From: Cafeteria roenbergensis
Taxonomy: Eukaryota > Sar > Bigyra > Bicosoecida > Cafeteriaceae
Assembly (NCBI GenBank): GCA_008330645.1
Contig: VLTN01000076.1
Location: forward strand, 1-64,000
Direction of reading: 5' to 3'
DNA length: 64,000 nucleotides
Positions within the stretch are counted from its first letter, which is position 1; each line of letters begins with the position of its first letter. The notes under the pieces are model-generated. The model was not told the origin of the DNA, searched no databases, and saw nothing but the letters and a program-made list of their open reading frames with translations. The translations under genes were made by a program, and so were the position numbers. Of this stretch, positions 50,372-62,071 are shown piece by piece.

Positions 50372-53300
50372 ATGTCGAGCTCCCGCCCGCCAGCGTCGGC
50401 GAGCCCCGTCGAGCGAATTCTTTGGACGATCAAGACGAGCTATCTGCAGGTACTTGTGCAGATCGCCGCAAAGCCGCAGTCGTCTTGGCTTTCGGTCGTG
50501 TTCTCCCAGGGCGTGATTGGCATTCAGATGCTCTCGTTCGCGCTGTCCGAGGTTGGAGAGGCCGGAGGACCAGCCTACACCGTCACTGCGGTGCCCAGCA
50601 TTGCCGCGGGTCTCTCGTTTGCCAACCCAATGCTGATGCTCCAGTACTGGGGGGACACGGTGTGGACTGCCATCATGGTCATCGCGATCGCGTGAGCTCC
50701 GAGCCTGCGTTTCCGCGTCCGGGCCTGGCTGCGCCTGCCTGAGCCGCGACGATGACCCTACCCAGCTTGCGCGCCGCCACCTGTTCCTCCCGGCTCTCCC
50801 CCCCTTGCTTCCCCCGTTGGACACGGTCCCGCTGCAGCTGGTGCGTAATGCTGACCATGAGTCTGGTTTTCCTCGTTGGCGTGATTGCGCGAACAAACAC
50901 GCGCCCGTCCGCGCTGGTGCTGCGCTTTTACAAGACAATGGCGGCTTCCACGATTTCGTGGGGGTTCGTGCCGCTGGTTGGAGTTCTCCTGCGCACTCTG
51001 ACCTGCGAAGGGTCAAGCTGGTACGGCATGCCCGGCCTCGATTGCTATGGCTCGGTTCACGCCCCGGTCGCGGCAGTGGTCGTCCTGACGCTCCCAATCA
51101 TCCTGATCACGTCTCTGAGCATGGCTTCCGTGTTCTTCGACCGCTCCCCGGTGTCGCGGACCCTGGACTCGGCGTCGCATGGGCGAGGCCACGTCATGAT
51201 CCAGTTTGCAAGGACCGTGGTAGTCTTCGTTTTCGCCTTCACCGGCAAGGACGCTACGTGGATCAAGTTTGGCACGCTGGCGGCAGTGTCGCTCCTGTGG
51301 CTTTGGGTACACGTTTCGCTCGCTCCGTATGCCAACACGGTGCTGAACTGCGCGCACTCGGGCGTTGCGACGGCTCTGCTCTGGACGACAATCTCCGCAG
51401 CCATCGGCTGGCTTTCCGGCGGCGAGCAAGACGTCGGCCTGCTCGCTCTCCTCGGGCTGCCCGTAGTGGGCCTGCTCGGCGCCATGGCAACGCACGTCTT
51501 CTTCTCGCGCATCATCGGCAAGGAGGACCCGTACGCAGTCACCTCCCTTTTCCACTTGGTCATGTGGACTCGCCACCGCCTCCGGCTTGCCGGTGAAATT
51601 CGCCTCCGTGCTGAGGCTGCGGCGTCTGCCTCAGCTCGCGCCGCTGCCAAGGGCACCACCGCAGCGCAGAACGGGTCGGCCCGCGCGGCGAATATTGCTG
51701 GTGGCATTGACGGCGAGATGGGCGTCATCTCGGCGGCGCTCTCCATCGAGCGGGCGGCAATGACGGGCATCGAGGCCATCGAAGACATGTTTCCCCAGTC
51801 GGGCATCGGCCACGCCATTGCGTCGTCGTTCTACGCTGTGACGTCCCAGCTGTCGCACTACAAGGAGCGCCAGGCGCTCACTCTGTCCCGGGCGATGAGC
51901 AGCGCCTTTGACATTGAGTTTCTCTTCTTCGCTGCGCTGGCCAACCTTCAAGACGGTTCCGACAACAGCAAGGAGCGCAAGGGCTCGCGTCGCAACGTAA
52001 TTTCCGTCGTCGACCGCGCGCTCTTTCTGCAGCACAAGCGCATGGCCCTGGACGCCCAGGCCAAGTGCTACCAGGTCCACATCAAGCTCATGAACCACGT
52101 GGCGTCTCGCGACATGGACGTCGGTTACCTGCACAGCGAGCTGGGCTCGCAGCTGGACAACTCCATGCGCATCGCACGGGACAACTTCGACTCGATGCTG
52201 CGCCTCAACCCGGACTCGCCACAGGCGCTGACGCTTGCTGCAGAGTTTCATGCCGAGCTTGGCGGGAACATGCAGCGAGCCATGGATCTGCTCAGTCGTG
52301 CCCGTCGGATCGAGGAGCAGACCCGCCGCGTCAAGAGCAAGAAGATCCCTCACTTTGCGTTTGGCGGAATGTGCAACGACTCCGATGTGTCTGCAACAGA
52401 TGAAGGCAACGCCATGTTCACCATCAGCACGGACCGCTCGCGCCTGGGGGAAATCGTGGCAGTCAACCAGGCCGCTCTCCGCATGTTCGGCTCGAGCATG
52501 CTGCTCGGCGCGAACATCTCCATCATCACGCCTTCGCCCATCGCCGAGTACCACGACCTGTTCCTGGAGCGCTTCGTTCAAACCGGCGTGTCTTCGTTCC
52601 TGGACAGCACGCGATACCTCACCGCCCAGCACGCCGCCGGGCACATCTTCGCCGTTCGCTTTCGCCTGTATGAAACCCCGCCGTCGGCACAGGACATGCG
52701 CCCGAAGCTGACCGGCGTGGTTCAGCCGGTGCTCACCGACGAGGGCTGGCTCATCGTCGGCGACGAGTCGTTCGAGTTCTGCATCCTCGGCGTCTGCCTC
52801 AAGACCGCAGAGCTGGTGAACAGGCCGGCGGAGGACCTGGGCCGCGGAACGGTGCCAGGTGCGCTGATTCTCCCCGAGCTGTTCGGCACCGCTGGCCAGG
52901 GCGGCCAGGTCGACGGGGATGCAGTGGGCGCCCACACCATCCGTGGCCGAGGCGAAGCAAGCGTGATGGGGAAGACGATGATGGGCAAGTCTCGCGCAGG
53001 CGGCTCCGTGATGTCTGGCAACCAGCGGTCCGCGGCTGGCGGCCGCAACAAGCGCTCCGAGACCCTGACACACCACGGGACAGCTGAGTACATGGTGGAG
53101 AAGCTGCCTTTGCGCTTCGCCCAGGCCCTGGACAAGCCGACCCGCGTGAGGCTGTTTATCCCTGCCGTGATCGAGGGCGAGGACGAAGACGCGGAGCAAG
53201 TGGAGGCGCTTGATGCAATGATCGAGGAAGAGGAGGCTGGTGGCGACGACTCTGACTGTGACAGTACCAAGGCGCTGGGCGAAGGCGACGGTCCCTCCAA

Positions 53301-56300
53301 GGGGGGACTGGGTGGCGTTCTCGGGGGGCGTCCCGGCGAGCGAAAGGGCGTTGGCCGTCCCCCGGACGCGTCGTCCTCGCCGTCCAGCATCGAAGTCATG
53401 GTTCGCGTCTTCATGATCCCCAAGCCGTCGGCGGAGCACGGAGGGGCTGTCGCCGTCTCGTGGACCCCAGTGGTCCACACTGAGACTCCTGTGCTCGGCG
53501 GGCTCCGGGCGGCGTCCCGCAGGACAGGCAAGATCTCCCCTCGCATGCAAGTCAAGGCCAAGCAGGTGGCCGAGAAGGCCAAGGCGAGGGTCCGCATGGC
53601 AATCCCCGAGGACGTCGTTGAGGAGAGCACGGCCGCGGGTGTCGGGACTGTTGACGACGCGTCGATAACTGGAGCCCAAGACGATGACGCTAGCACCGTT
53701 GGCGACGCTGTGGGCGTCTCGTCCGGTCAGTCGGCTCCGATCGTGAAGGTCAGGTCCTCCGTCCGCCTGATGAAGAGTGGTGGCTCGGCTGCCGAGCTCG
53801 ATCTGAAGCCTCGCTCGAGCAACAGCAAGCGGGGGGTCGGAGGCGTCGCAGCTGCGCGCTACCGCAGCATGACGGGAATGGACGACGGCCCCATCGACGA
53901 CCACCACACCTTCGTCAGTGGAATGTCCAAGTCCTCCGCCACCAAGCGTTCCCTGAAGCGCTCTCTCGATACCATGGCAAAGAGCAAAAACGTGGGCATC
54001 GAGCGGCTCCGCTCCATGCTCTGGTTCGCCGTGTTTGCTTTCGCCGTGCTTGCCATCGCAACGATGGCAGCGCTCGGCCCGTGGGCAACGCAGATCGAGC
54101 TGCACGCCCGCTCCATCGACAACATTGGGCGAACCGTGCAGCTCATTGAGGACATCAACTTCAACGTTGGCCTCCTCGCGACCGAGCACATGCTTGAAGA
54201 CAAAACGTGGCCAGTCACGAACATTTCTGCCAACCTCTACCGAATGGAATCGCTGCCTCAGCTGATGAGCGCGACGACTCAGGAGATGTACTCGCAGCTG
54301 CGGGCGCTCAGCGGAGAGGTGCTCGAATTCATGATCGACCCTACCGCAATCACCCTCGACGTGGTGCAGTCCTCAGCCGAGTTTCGCGTCGATCACATCG
54401 GACAGCGTCGCTCTCTGGCGGGGGCGCCTGGCTCCGCTCCCGGTGCCCAGGCCGCTCAGCGCGCGGGCGATGGCCCGGACGACGGCGAGCACATCGCGTC
54501 CACCGACCGAGCGGGAAGCGCGGCGCAGGCTTCCGAGGAAGCCGATCACTCGTCGGCTCGCTCCGCAGCCCGAGCACTTGCTGCGGGAGAGGGCGTGCCG
54601 CTGCCGCCAGGCTCGACAGGCGAGGCCACGCACTCGGCCCTCACTGAGACAATGAGCGGCTTTGACGCCCTCGGAGCCGTCCAGGCAGCTATCGAGGCCC
54701 TTCGTCAGCTTCCGAGGGAGTCGATCGTTGCCGGCAACCCCGACGTCGATTTCCTCCGCGCCAACGCCCAGTCCAGGCTCACTCCGGCGCTCAACTCAAC
54801 GATTGAGAGCAAGTTCCATGCTCTCATTGTCGACCTGGAGCTGATCCGCGACATCGAATTGTGGACAGCTGTGACTGCTGTCGCGCTGTCAGTCGTGTGC
54901 CAGCTGATTGGCTCCATTGCGGCGGCGCAAAAGATGCACAGCGAGGAGGTCAGCCTCCTCCGCGTATTCTACCACATCCCGATTGACATCGCCCAGGGCC
55001 TTGTCCACCGAGCGGAGGCAAGGTTGCGAAAGCACCGCAAGGAGACAACTCGCAACGGGAGCGGCGGCGAGGACGAAGACGGCGGCCTCATCGGGCAAGG
55101 CGAGGCAGGCGGCGGCACCGTCGCTGGAGGCGGAACCGAGGGGGAGTCGGATGACAGCGACGACCGCCGCGTGGAGGACGAGGAGGACATGAAGTGGCAG
55201 CTGATTCTGGACAAGCACGCCAATGCGACTCGCTTCCGGGCGATGGAAGAGGCGGGCGTGCGCCCGAGTCGCTCACGAAAGCCTGCGTCCATGCAAGGCG
55301 AGGACTCCCCGCTGGTGGGCCCATCGCCCAAGCCTGCTCTCAGCCAGGCGGAGGAGAACTTCAGGATCACGAGCGACGTGACGGTGTCAGACTCCAAGAT
55401 GCTGAGGCAGACGCAAGTCGGCCTGACCATCGTCCCGTCCTGCATCATCGTGTTTTGGTTCATCGCCGTTTTTCTGATCGAGACCGGCTTCCACCAAGAC
55501 GTGATTCACGATGCGGAGCGTGTCGTCCACATGCGGGAGCTCACCACGTGGGCCAGCTCCCATTCCTTCACCCTCGCAAACGCAGGCCTGCTGGAGCGGA
55601 CGAACCTCACTGCCAGGAAGGAGACCATCATGCGCGCCCCCTCCGAGCGCGATCGCATCTTGTTCCGCATGAACAGGGCCCTCCACGGCGGGCACTCGGC
55701 CTTGGGGAGCCAGATGGAGCACAAGGGGCTGTCGCTGATATTTGACTTGACTCCGACGGTGGAGGGCACTCCGGAGTACGACGTGCTCGTCTTCGACGCC
55801 TGTCCGGCCGTTGCAGCCGCCATGAGCGTGCCTCTGTCGTTCTACAAGGGCACGGAAATGGCGACGGCGGCCGTTTGCAGGAAGGCGCACGACGGAGTGT
55901 TCTCGCAGGGCCTGCGCACTGCTGTGATGCGCTTCTTGGCCAGATCGCAGGCGCTGGAGTCGGCTGTGCTGCACAGCATCGAGCTGACCACTGCGCTGGC
56001 AGCCGCAAACGCGAGCGACGTGAACACGACCGAGCTGGAGCTCAATCTTGAGTCCGTGGACCATTCCGTGGAGCACTTGACCGAAGATCTCTTGCGACTC
56101 TATGACCCCTGGATGCGTGCGGCGGTGGACCACCTGGCCATCATGTACGCTGCGCGCCTACCTCGGTCCATCGTGCTCACTTGGGAGCTGGAGCGCAACC
56201 TCACGATTGCGTTCGCCGTCGGCCTCGTGCTCGTGCTGGTGATCGTGCTTCTGCCGCGTATGAGGTGGTACGAGCGTGTCGTCGGAGCAACGCGAAGGAT

Positions 56301-56919
56301 GATGCTCGTGATTCCCGACGAGGTGCTCAACGTGGTCCCCACACTGTCTTCGGCGATCTTGCTGCTGGAGAGCAACGCCGTGCTCAACGACGGGGCCAAG
56401 CGCAAAAAGAGCAAGGAGAGCGTCGCGGCTGCTCGCCGAAAGGCAGACAAGGAGGCCGCCCGGCTTCTGCGCAGACACAGGTCCAAGGGCGGGCTTGAGA
56501 GCGAGAGCGATGGCCGGGTTCAGCCCGTGACCAACATTGCCGAAGAGGACTTGCTTCCCGGGAGTGGGGGCTCCCTCCGAGCAAACTCATCGTCTTCCAA
56601 GGTCCTGCCCACTCCCGGAAAGTCCGTCATGCTGCTGGACGAGCGACTGACCTCGCCCCCTGCCCGAGCGCCTCATGTGGGCCTAAGGGAAGACCTTTCC
56701 AAGCAGCAGCCGATGGAGGAAGGCGGCGCTTCGCCGGCAGTCATGGACGAGCCGCACGAGGGCGACTCCGGGAGGCCAAGCAAGGCTTCGGCGGACTCGG
56801 CAGGCGCGGCTGCCAGCTCGAAGTCGACGACGCTTCCCCCCATCCCCGCTGCGGCGTCCAAGGTTGCCGGCAGCTCGGGCGGTCCGCGAGAGGATGCCGA
56901 CGACGACCTGTTCAGCTGA
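50372..56919 (+). CDS. TmcB-like multipass PAS/TPR membrane protein
   Basis: Exon 1 (50372-50691) encodes MSSSRPPASASPVERILWTI... and ends MVIAIA. Intron 50692-50837 has a GTGAGC donor and GCTGCAG acceptor, phase 2. Exon 2 (50838-56919) joins as WCVMLTMSLVFLVGVIART. The join is supported because it continues one membrane helix. Total 2,133 residues. Several membrane helices lie in the first ~350 residues. TPR-like helices follow at about 494-605 (YLHSELGSQLDNSMRIARDN, FDSMLRLNPDSPQALTLAAE), then a PAS domain at about 628-735 (AVNQAALRMFGSSMLLGANI). Four further membrane helices lie near 54010-54080, 54860-54920, 55420-55490 and 56180-56250, with large Asn-containing loops between. This order matches the large TmcB/TmcC-type proteins annotated in ciliates and other protists, thought to be sensory; ligand unknown. 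Confidence 0.82.
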
Positions 56920-57062
56920 GCCAGGCGGCCCGTAAAAATGGGGCGCGGGCTTGGCGCAGCCATCTGCGTGTGGCGTGCATGCATAGCAGCAACTTTGAGA
57001 GCTTGGCACATCGCGTGCTTCCCAGCCACCTTCGCCGCCCTGTTCGGCGGCAAGCGAACACG

Positions 57063-58919
57063 TCACACAAGCTCGCGATGCGTCAACAGCAGGTCCGCAA
57101 ACGGCAGCAAGTCCGGCGAGTGTCCTGTTTCACACACCAGGCCAGAGTCGGCCCAGCCCGGCTGCAAACACCCGGCATGGCAGCGGCTCTCGGGCTCCGG
57201 GTCGCCGCTGCCCGAGGCACCGCACAGTCGTGCCCCTGATGCGGCCCGCAGGCGCTGCCTCTCGGCCTGCTCTGCGGAGAGCGACACCTCGTCCTCGTCC
57301 GAGGTCCGAGGCTCCGCATGTGCATCGCCTGCACCCAGAGAAGGAACCGAGCGAGGGTGCAAGTAAGGGAGCCGCCGAAAGGAGGTCTTGGCCTCCCAGT
57401 CCCGTCTGCGAGACTGCGCTGAGTAAGAGAGAGACTTGTCAAGAGGAGGAATTTCCGAAGCAAGAGTGCCACCGCCGCCTTCTTTGGCTGCTGCTTCTGC
57501 TGCATCCACATCCGCCTTTGCCGCTGCAACGGTTGCTCGAAGCAGCGTCAAGGACGCCTCCACCTGGTCACGCTGCACGGGCAGCTTCCAGTCAATCCGG
57601 CGGCGAGACCCCCAGCCCCTCACGCAAAAGGCGGTGCAGGACTGCACCTCCCACTGCGCCAGCCTCGCCCGCGGTTCCATGCACGGGTCGATTGGGCCGC
57701 AGGGCGGCAGCGTGCACGGGCAGCAAAGCACGCGGACGATAGCGCTTGGCTGCACAGCCTCGTGGTAGGGTTCCGCCGCTGCAGTCGCCGCAGCGGGCAA
57801 TGACGCGCTTGCCAGCGAAGGGTCCCTGGCAGCCCTGACTGCCATGTGCCGCGCAGCCTCGGCCCGTCGCTCGCGCTCGCGGTGAATGCGGGCCTTGGTC
57901 GAGTCCCCGGTGCAAGCCAGATCCACGTTATAGAGCGTGAAGGACACCAGCGCCGGCCCGAGAAGCAGCAGCCCAAGAGCCAGACAGGCCGGGAGGACGG
58001 CGCGCTCCAGACCCGGGACCACGGCCGACAGCGTCCCCAGCGTGGACCCGGCAATTGTGGGCAAGATCACGCCGAGCGAGAGCCCGCCTGAGGGCCCGCA
58101 GGTCACAAGGCAGCCAAGCAAGGCGATTCCGACCACCACCCAGCCGAAGATCAGGGCGGGAGTCGCAACGAGGGCGTTGGGGTCGTCAAAGGCTGACGCC
58201 GGGGCAGCTTCCGCCGCTTCAACAATCGCAAGGATTGCCGTCAGGCCATGCACCAGAGTGATGAGCAGCGACCCCACGCCCGTGGTGAAGATTGCGCCAA
58301 TAAACGCGCGGTGGTTTCCGCGACCAATGGGCTTGCCAAGCACGCCGCAGTAGTGATCGAAGCCGGCGATGCACGCGCCTGTCGTCGAGCAGTGGTGCAC
58401 GTCGGCAGGTCGAAGCGTCAGACAGGTCCGACAGAAACGGCCGTCAGGCACGCTGCCGGCCACCCCGCGCAGCCGAGCAGCAACGCTCACTTCGGGCCAC
58501 TCTAGTCCAGGGGCGGCCTTGGCTGCCATTGCCGCCATGTGCATGCGGGACAGCTGCGAACCAATCTCGACCAGCTCGCCGGCTTCGGCGAGGCCCAGCT
58601 CCGGGGCTGCCGTGGCGGCGCTCCGAGGGAGAATCCCCGGGTCGGAAAGCACCACGAAGGCAACGAGGATGGCCGCGATGACGGGCGCGGGCGTGGTGAG
58701 GAAGCACAACGCGGCGCCGAGCCGGTTGCTGCACTCGCCGCAAGCCGACACAGCAGTCAGAACAGCCACAGCTACGTAAGCCGCGTAGGCCGGCGAGCTT
58801 GAGGCCATTGCCGACACCGGGCTCAGCACGAATCGCCCTCCGCAGCATGCCGTGGCCGCTTGGGCGGGCCGGCTGCCAGGCCGCGACGGGCGCCGAGCCA
58901 CCCCCTCGGAGGGCGGCAT
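57063..58919 (-). CDS. DHHC-family S-acyltransferase-like protein with a DHYC core
   Basis: 618 residues from the ATG at 58919, or 581 from M38, which directly precedes the first membrane helix. Two N-terminal helices are followed by DPGILPRS, a cysteine-rich block at 163-207, two or more further helices (ITLVHGLTAILAIV, ALIFGWVVVGIALLGCLVTC, LPACLALGLLLLGPALVSF) and a cytosolic tail with CCPCTLPPC. The TTxE-like position is not obvious. The catalytic motif is DHYC (188-191) rather than DHHC; yeast Akr1 also uses DHYC. The block keeps FCRTCLTLRPADVHHC but lacks two of the usual zinc cysteines: the next CxxC reads TGAC, and the NCxG after the core reads KPIG. Acyltransferase activity is therefore plausible but not assured. 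The 3' end lies 143 bp from the TmcB-like stop (convergent). Confidence 0.8.
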   Translation of the reverse strand: MPPSEGVARRPSRPGSRPAQAATACCGGRFVLSPVSAMASSSPAYAAYVAVAVLTAVSACGECSNRLGAALCFLTTPAPVIAAILVAFVVLSDPGILPRSAATAAPELGLAEAGELVEIGSQLSRMHMAAMAAKAAPGLEWPEVSVAARLRGVAGSVPDGRFCRTCLTLRPADVHHCSTTGACIAGFDHYCGVLGKPIGRGNHRAFIGAIFTTGVGSLLITLVHGLTAILAIVEAAEAAPASAFDDPNALVATPALIFGWVVVGIALLGCLVTCGPSGGLSLGVILPTIAGSTLGTLSAVVPGLERAVLPACLALGLLLLGPALVSFTLYNVDLACTGDSTKARIHRERERRAEAARHMAVRAARDPSLASASLPAAATAAAEPYHEAVQPSAIVRVLCCPCTLPPCGPIDPCMEPRARLAQWEVQSCTAFCVRGWGSRRRIDWKLPVQRDQVEASLTLLRATVAAAKADVDAAEAAAKEGGGGTLASEIPPLDKSLSYSAQSRRRDWEAKTSFRRLPYLHPRSVPSLGAGDAHAEPRTSDEDEVSLSAEQAERQRLRAASGARLCGASGSGDPEPESRCHAGCLQPGWADSGLVCETGHSPDLLPFADLLLTHRELV

Positions 58920-59228
58920 TGCAGCGTCCCCCGCTGATGCGCAGCCAAGCGCCTGTGGGACCTGTGACAGGGGGGAGGGCTCGCTCTCGGTGCCCGCCAG
59001 TGCGCTGAGTGGGCGGCGTTTCGCAGCTGGGCGGGGTCTCGCGCTCGATGCGAGTGTGGGCCGCAGGCTCTGCCGAGCTCGGCCTGGTGACTGCGGGAGC
59101 AGCGCGCGCGCGGCCCACAGAACGGCTGGTTGAGGAGAGGGGACGGCAAGGCCGGCGGAGGCGTTTCCCGCGCTGCAGAACCCTTGCCGGCTGCGCGGCC
59201 TTCACGCGGCGAGGAGAGGCTGCTCGTG
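58920..59228. promoter_or_regulatory. Divergent region, DHHC protein / hypothetical
   Basis: 309 bp between two head-to-head starts. The plus-strand frame stays open across part of it, so the true start of the plus gene is uncertain. No element was identified. Confidence 0.3.
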
Positions 59229-59954
59229 ATGTGGAGCGCTGTGGACCACGCTCCGCTGACGGCGTTCTTTGCAGCCTCGGCCGCAGCCTCCGGTCAAGCA
59301 TCTGCCTGGGCGGAGCTCGGCAACACCGAATCGCAGTTTCTGCCCGGGCTTGCCGCGGCTGAGGCGGGCGCGACGCCTTGGGGCGTGACTGACCCGTTCG
59401 CGACGCTGCGGCTCGAGGCCGCCACACAGGCGACGGGCCCCGGCGCCGCGCACCCGGGCCAGAACTGTCCAGCCTCCTCAGACGCTGTGCCTAGCGAAAG
59501 CGAGGTGGGGCTGCAGGTGTGGGCGGTTGGCGATGCGTTTCCGGAGGAGGAGCTGGACGACGCCGGCGGCGATGCTGCCGGGGCACCGGCGCAGCCGGGA
59601 GCTGGGCCTGGCCGCAGCCCGGGCGCTGCCGACCTTGGCGGTGCAGGAAGGATGCCCCCCCGAAGCGGCAGCAGCAGCAGCAGCAGCAGCAGCGGCGGCG
59701 GTGGCGGCGGCGGCAGCAGCAGCAGCAGCGGGCCTGCCGGGGCGATGGCTCCCCGGGCCGCAGCCGGGCCGGGAGCTGCGGCCGCGCTGGAGCAGGAGTG
59801 CGCGCCGGGAGTGGAGTTCGAGGACGAGGACGGGGGCGTGTGCCGGCTGGAGTTGAGCGCGCCGTGGGCGGCAAGGCTGGCTGCCGCCGCCGCTCGCCGC
59901 GCTGAGAGGATCCGGGCGGACAAGTCGCGTGCCAGGGGGAACCGGGACGCGTAG
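59229..59954 (+). CDS. Hypothetical protein with Ser/Gly runs
   Basis: 241 residues from the ATG at 59229 (MWSAVDHAPLTAFFAASAAA). No family recognised. The first ~110 residues have ordinary composition (WAELGNTESQFLPGLAAAEA, VGLQVWAVGDAFPEEELDDA). Poly-Ser/Gly runs encoded by AGC/GGC repeats follow at 59668-59729, then a C-terminal acidic-to-basic segment (FEDEDGGVCRLELSAPWAAR ... RAERIRADKSRARGNRD). An equally long minus-strand frame overlaps it, but its composition looks like a shadow. The coding call rests on composition only. Confidence 0.42.
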   Translation: MWSAVDHAPLTAFFAASAAASGQASAWAELGNTESQFLPGLAAAEAGATPWGVTDPFATLRLEAATQATGPGAAHPGQNCPASSDAVPSESEVGLQVWAVGDAFPEEELDDAGGDAAGAPAQPGAGPGRSPGAADLGGAGRMPPRSGSSSSSSSSGGGGGGGSSSSSGPAGAMAPRAAAGPGAAAALEQECAPGVEFEDEDGGVCRLELSAPWAARLAAAAARRAERIRADKSRARGNRDA

Positions 59955-60531
59955 CCGGCAGTGCGCCGCCGCCGCGCGCTTGGCCGTGGCTTGGCGCAGT
60001 CCTCCTGGGCGCGCATGCTCGGGCTGCGTGGCCCGCATTCCGCAATGCGCGTGTGGAAAGTGGGCGGCAACAGGGTGTTGACGCCACGGACGCGGCCCAG
60101 AATCTGCCGCCACCTGCTCGCTTGTGTGAGTCGCCGCGGGCACACACTGAGGGTGCTGGCGCTCCCCAAGGCACGACACTGCGCGAGCGAATCACAGCAC
60201 GAGCGCTGAAGCGCACACGGCAACTGCGCGCTCAGCGCACCACTTGGTCGCAGCCAAGCCGCACGCGAGTCTGTAGCCCCGGCTCGATCGTGGGTGCATC
60301 GCACTTCTATGGCGGTGGCGGGTTGCGGGGCGCGCGTCAGCCCTCGCAACTGGCGGCGGTTGTGGCTCAGCAGAGCGCTGCCGCACAGCATCGTTTTTTT
60401 TTTTGCCGGCACTCGGGCGGGGCGAGGAGGTCCAGCCTGTGGGGCTGTGGCGGCCTCGGGCGCGCATAGGCTGCTCTGGACTTTGCGGCGCGGGGTCGCG
60501 CACGACGGGGGGAGGGAACGGGTGCGACCGC
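59955..60531. promoter_or_regulatory. Upstream region of the glycosyltransferase gene
   Basis: 577 bp with one conspicuous feature, a run of 11 T at 60394-60404, unusual in this GC-rich window. It lies about 130 bp before the start codon and may be a promoter-associated tract. No gene seen. Confidence 0.4.
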
Positions 60532-62071
60532 ATGGAGCGCGCGCGCTCGCGGCCTCATGTGGTGGTGCTGGGCAGCATGACGGCTTTCACTGGCAACGCT
60601 GTCACCGCCGAGCGCTACCGCGACCACTTTTGCGGATTGGGCTACACGTCGGAGCTGGCGTCAATCGACGATGGGGCAGTGGGCCTGCGTCTCCGTGTTG
60701 GGCGCGCGCTGAGCGCCGGCAGCGCTGTCGTGGTGGTTGCCATTCATGCGTTCCGGGCCGGCCGGCTCGCGCTAGGGCTCCCTGACGAGGTTCGCATCGT
60801 CACCGTCCTCAGCGGTGAGCACGGGCCCCGCCACCCTGCGCCAGGCTTTGCGTGCGCGGCGGGGTCGGAAGCTGACGGCTGCCTTTCTGCGCGCCCGGGT
60901 GCTGCTCTTCGCAGGCACCGACATGAACAAGTACGCGCTCGACGGCGAGCGAGCTGCGCTCATGCGGTCGGTCATCGCGCGGTCCTCAGCCGTGGTCGCC
61001 CTCTCGGAGCCCCTGATGACAGCCTGCCGTGCAATGATCGGCTCCGGGCCCCAGCCCCCTGCCTGGCGCGTGATTCCTCAGGCCGTTTCCCTCGAGAGCA
61101 GTGCGACGCCGGAGGCCGCCCCTCGCCCTGCGGGCATGTGCGAAGCCCTGGCTCTGCCTGCTGGGTCGCGAGTGGCTCTGCTCGCGTGCGGTCTGAGGCC
61201 GGTCAAGCGGCCATCAGCACTGATCCGCCCGCTCCGCGACGCGGTGGAGGCCAGCATCGCCGCGGCGGCAGCAGCTGCGAGCGGTGCCGGCACGGCGAGT
61301 TCGCGTCGCTCACTCCCTGCGACGGCCGCCGCAGACGGTGCCGCGACGCTGGAGCGCACCGAGCCGAACACCGGCGCTCGGGAGGACGCCGCTGCGGCTG
61401 CAGCTAGCCCGTGGGTGCCCGGGCCGGCGCGCCCCATGGTGCTGGTGCTGGTCGGGCCGCCGCTTGACGCGGACTGCGCGGCCGAGGTGGACGAGGCGCT
61501 CGCCGCGCTGAGCGCCGAGGACGCGCTTGGAGGCGGGGGCGGCGGGGGCAGCGGGGACGGGGGGCGTGGCGGGGGTAGCGGGGGCCGTGGCTCGCCGTCG
61601 GAGCGGATGGCGGCCCGCTGCGGCTGTGTGGCGGCTGGCAGTGGGGCGGGCGGCGCGTTTTTGGCAGTGCGGTGTGAGTCGCTTCCGCGTCAGCTGCTGC
61701 TCAGCTGGATGCAGGACGAGGCGTGCGCGGCGGTGGTGAACTGCTCTGCCGCCGAGGGGCTGAGCAACGCGGTGCTGGAAGCCATGGCCCTGGGGAAGGC
61801 TGTGGTCGCGAGCGACATTCCTGGCAACAGGGCTGCGCTCTGCCACGGGCGCACAGGGTGGCTGGAAGGGTCCGACCGCGGCATCGCAGAGAGGGTGATG
61901 ATGGTGGCCTCAAGGGGCGACGCGGAGGGCGTGGGCGCGGCGGCACGAGAAGAGGTGCTGAGCGGGGCCTTTGCAGCGACGGTGGAGCGATGCGCCTGGG
62001 CAGCCGTCCTCGCTGGGGCGCTGGCAGTGCCGCGCCCGCGCGCGGCAGAGCCGGAGAAGCCGCCGCAGTGA
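60532..62071 (+). CDS. GT4-type glycosyltransferase, GLT1D1-like
   Basis: Exon 1 (60532-60814) has VVVLGSMTAFTGNAVTAERY, matching the TGNAVTA.R start of human GLT1D1, and ends IVTVLSG. Intron 60815-60914 (100 bp) has a GTGAGC donor and CTTCGCAG acceptor, phase 1. Exon 2 (60915-62071) joins as GTDMNKYALDGERAA, recreating the family's 'GGTD.N' block exactly. Total 479 residues. The C-terminal Rossmann half carries LLACGLRPVKRPSALIRPL and the donor-sugar motif EGLSNAVLEAMALGKAVVAS then IPGNRA (about residues 375-405), with the paired Glu of GT4 enzymes. Two Ala/Gly-rich inserts (near 61255-61420 and 61525-61600) make it longer than the human protein. Donor and acceptor are unknown. Confidence 0.9.
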
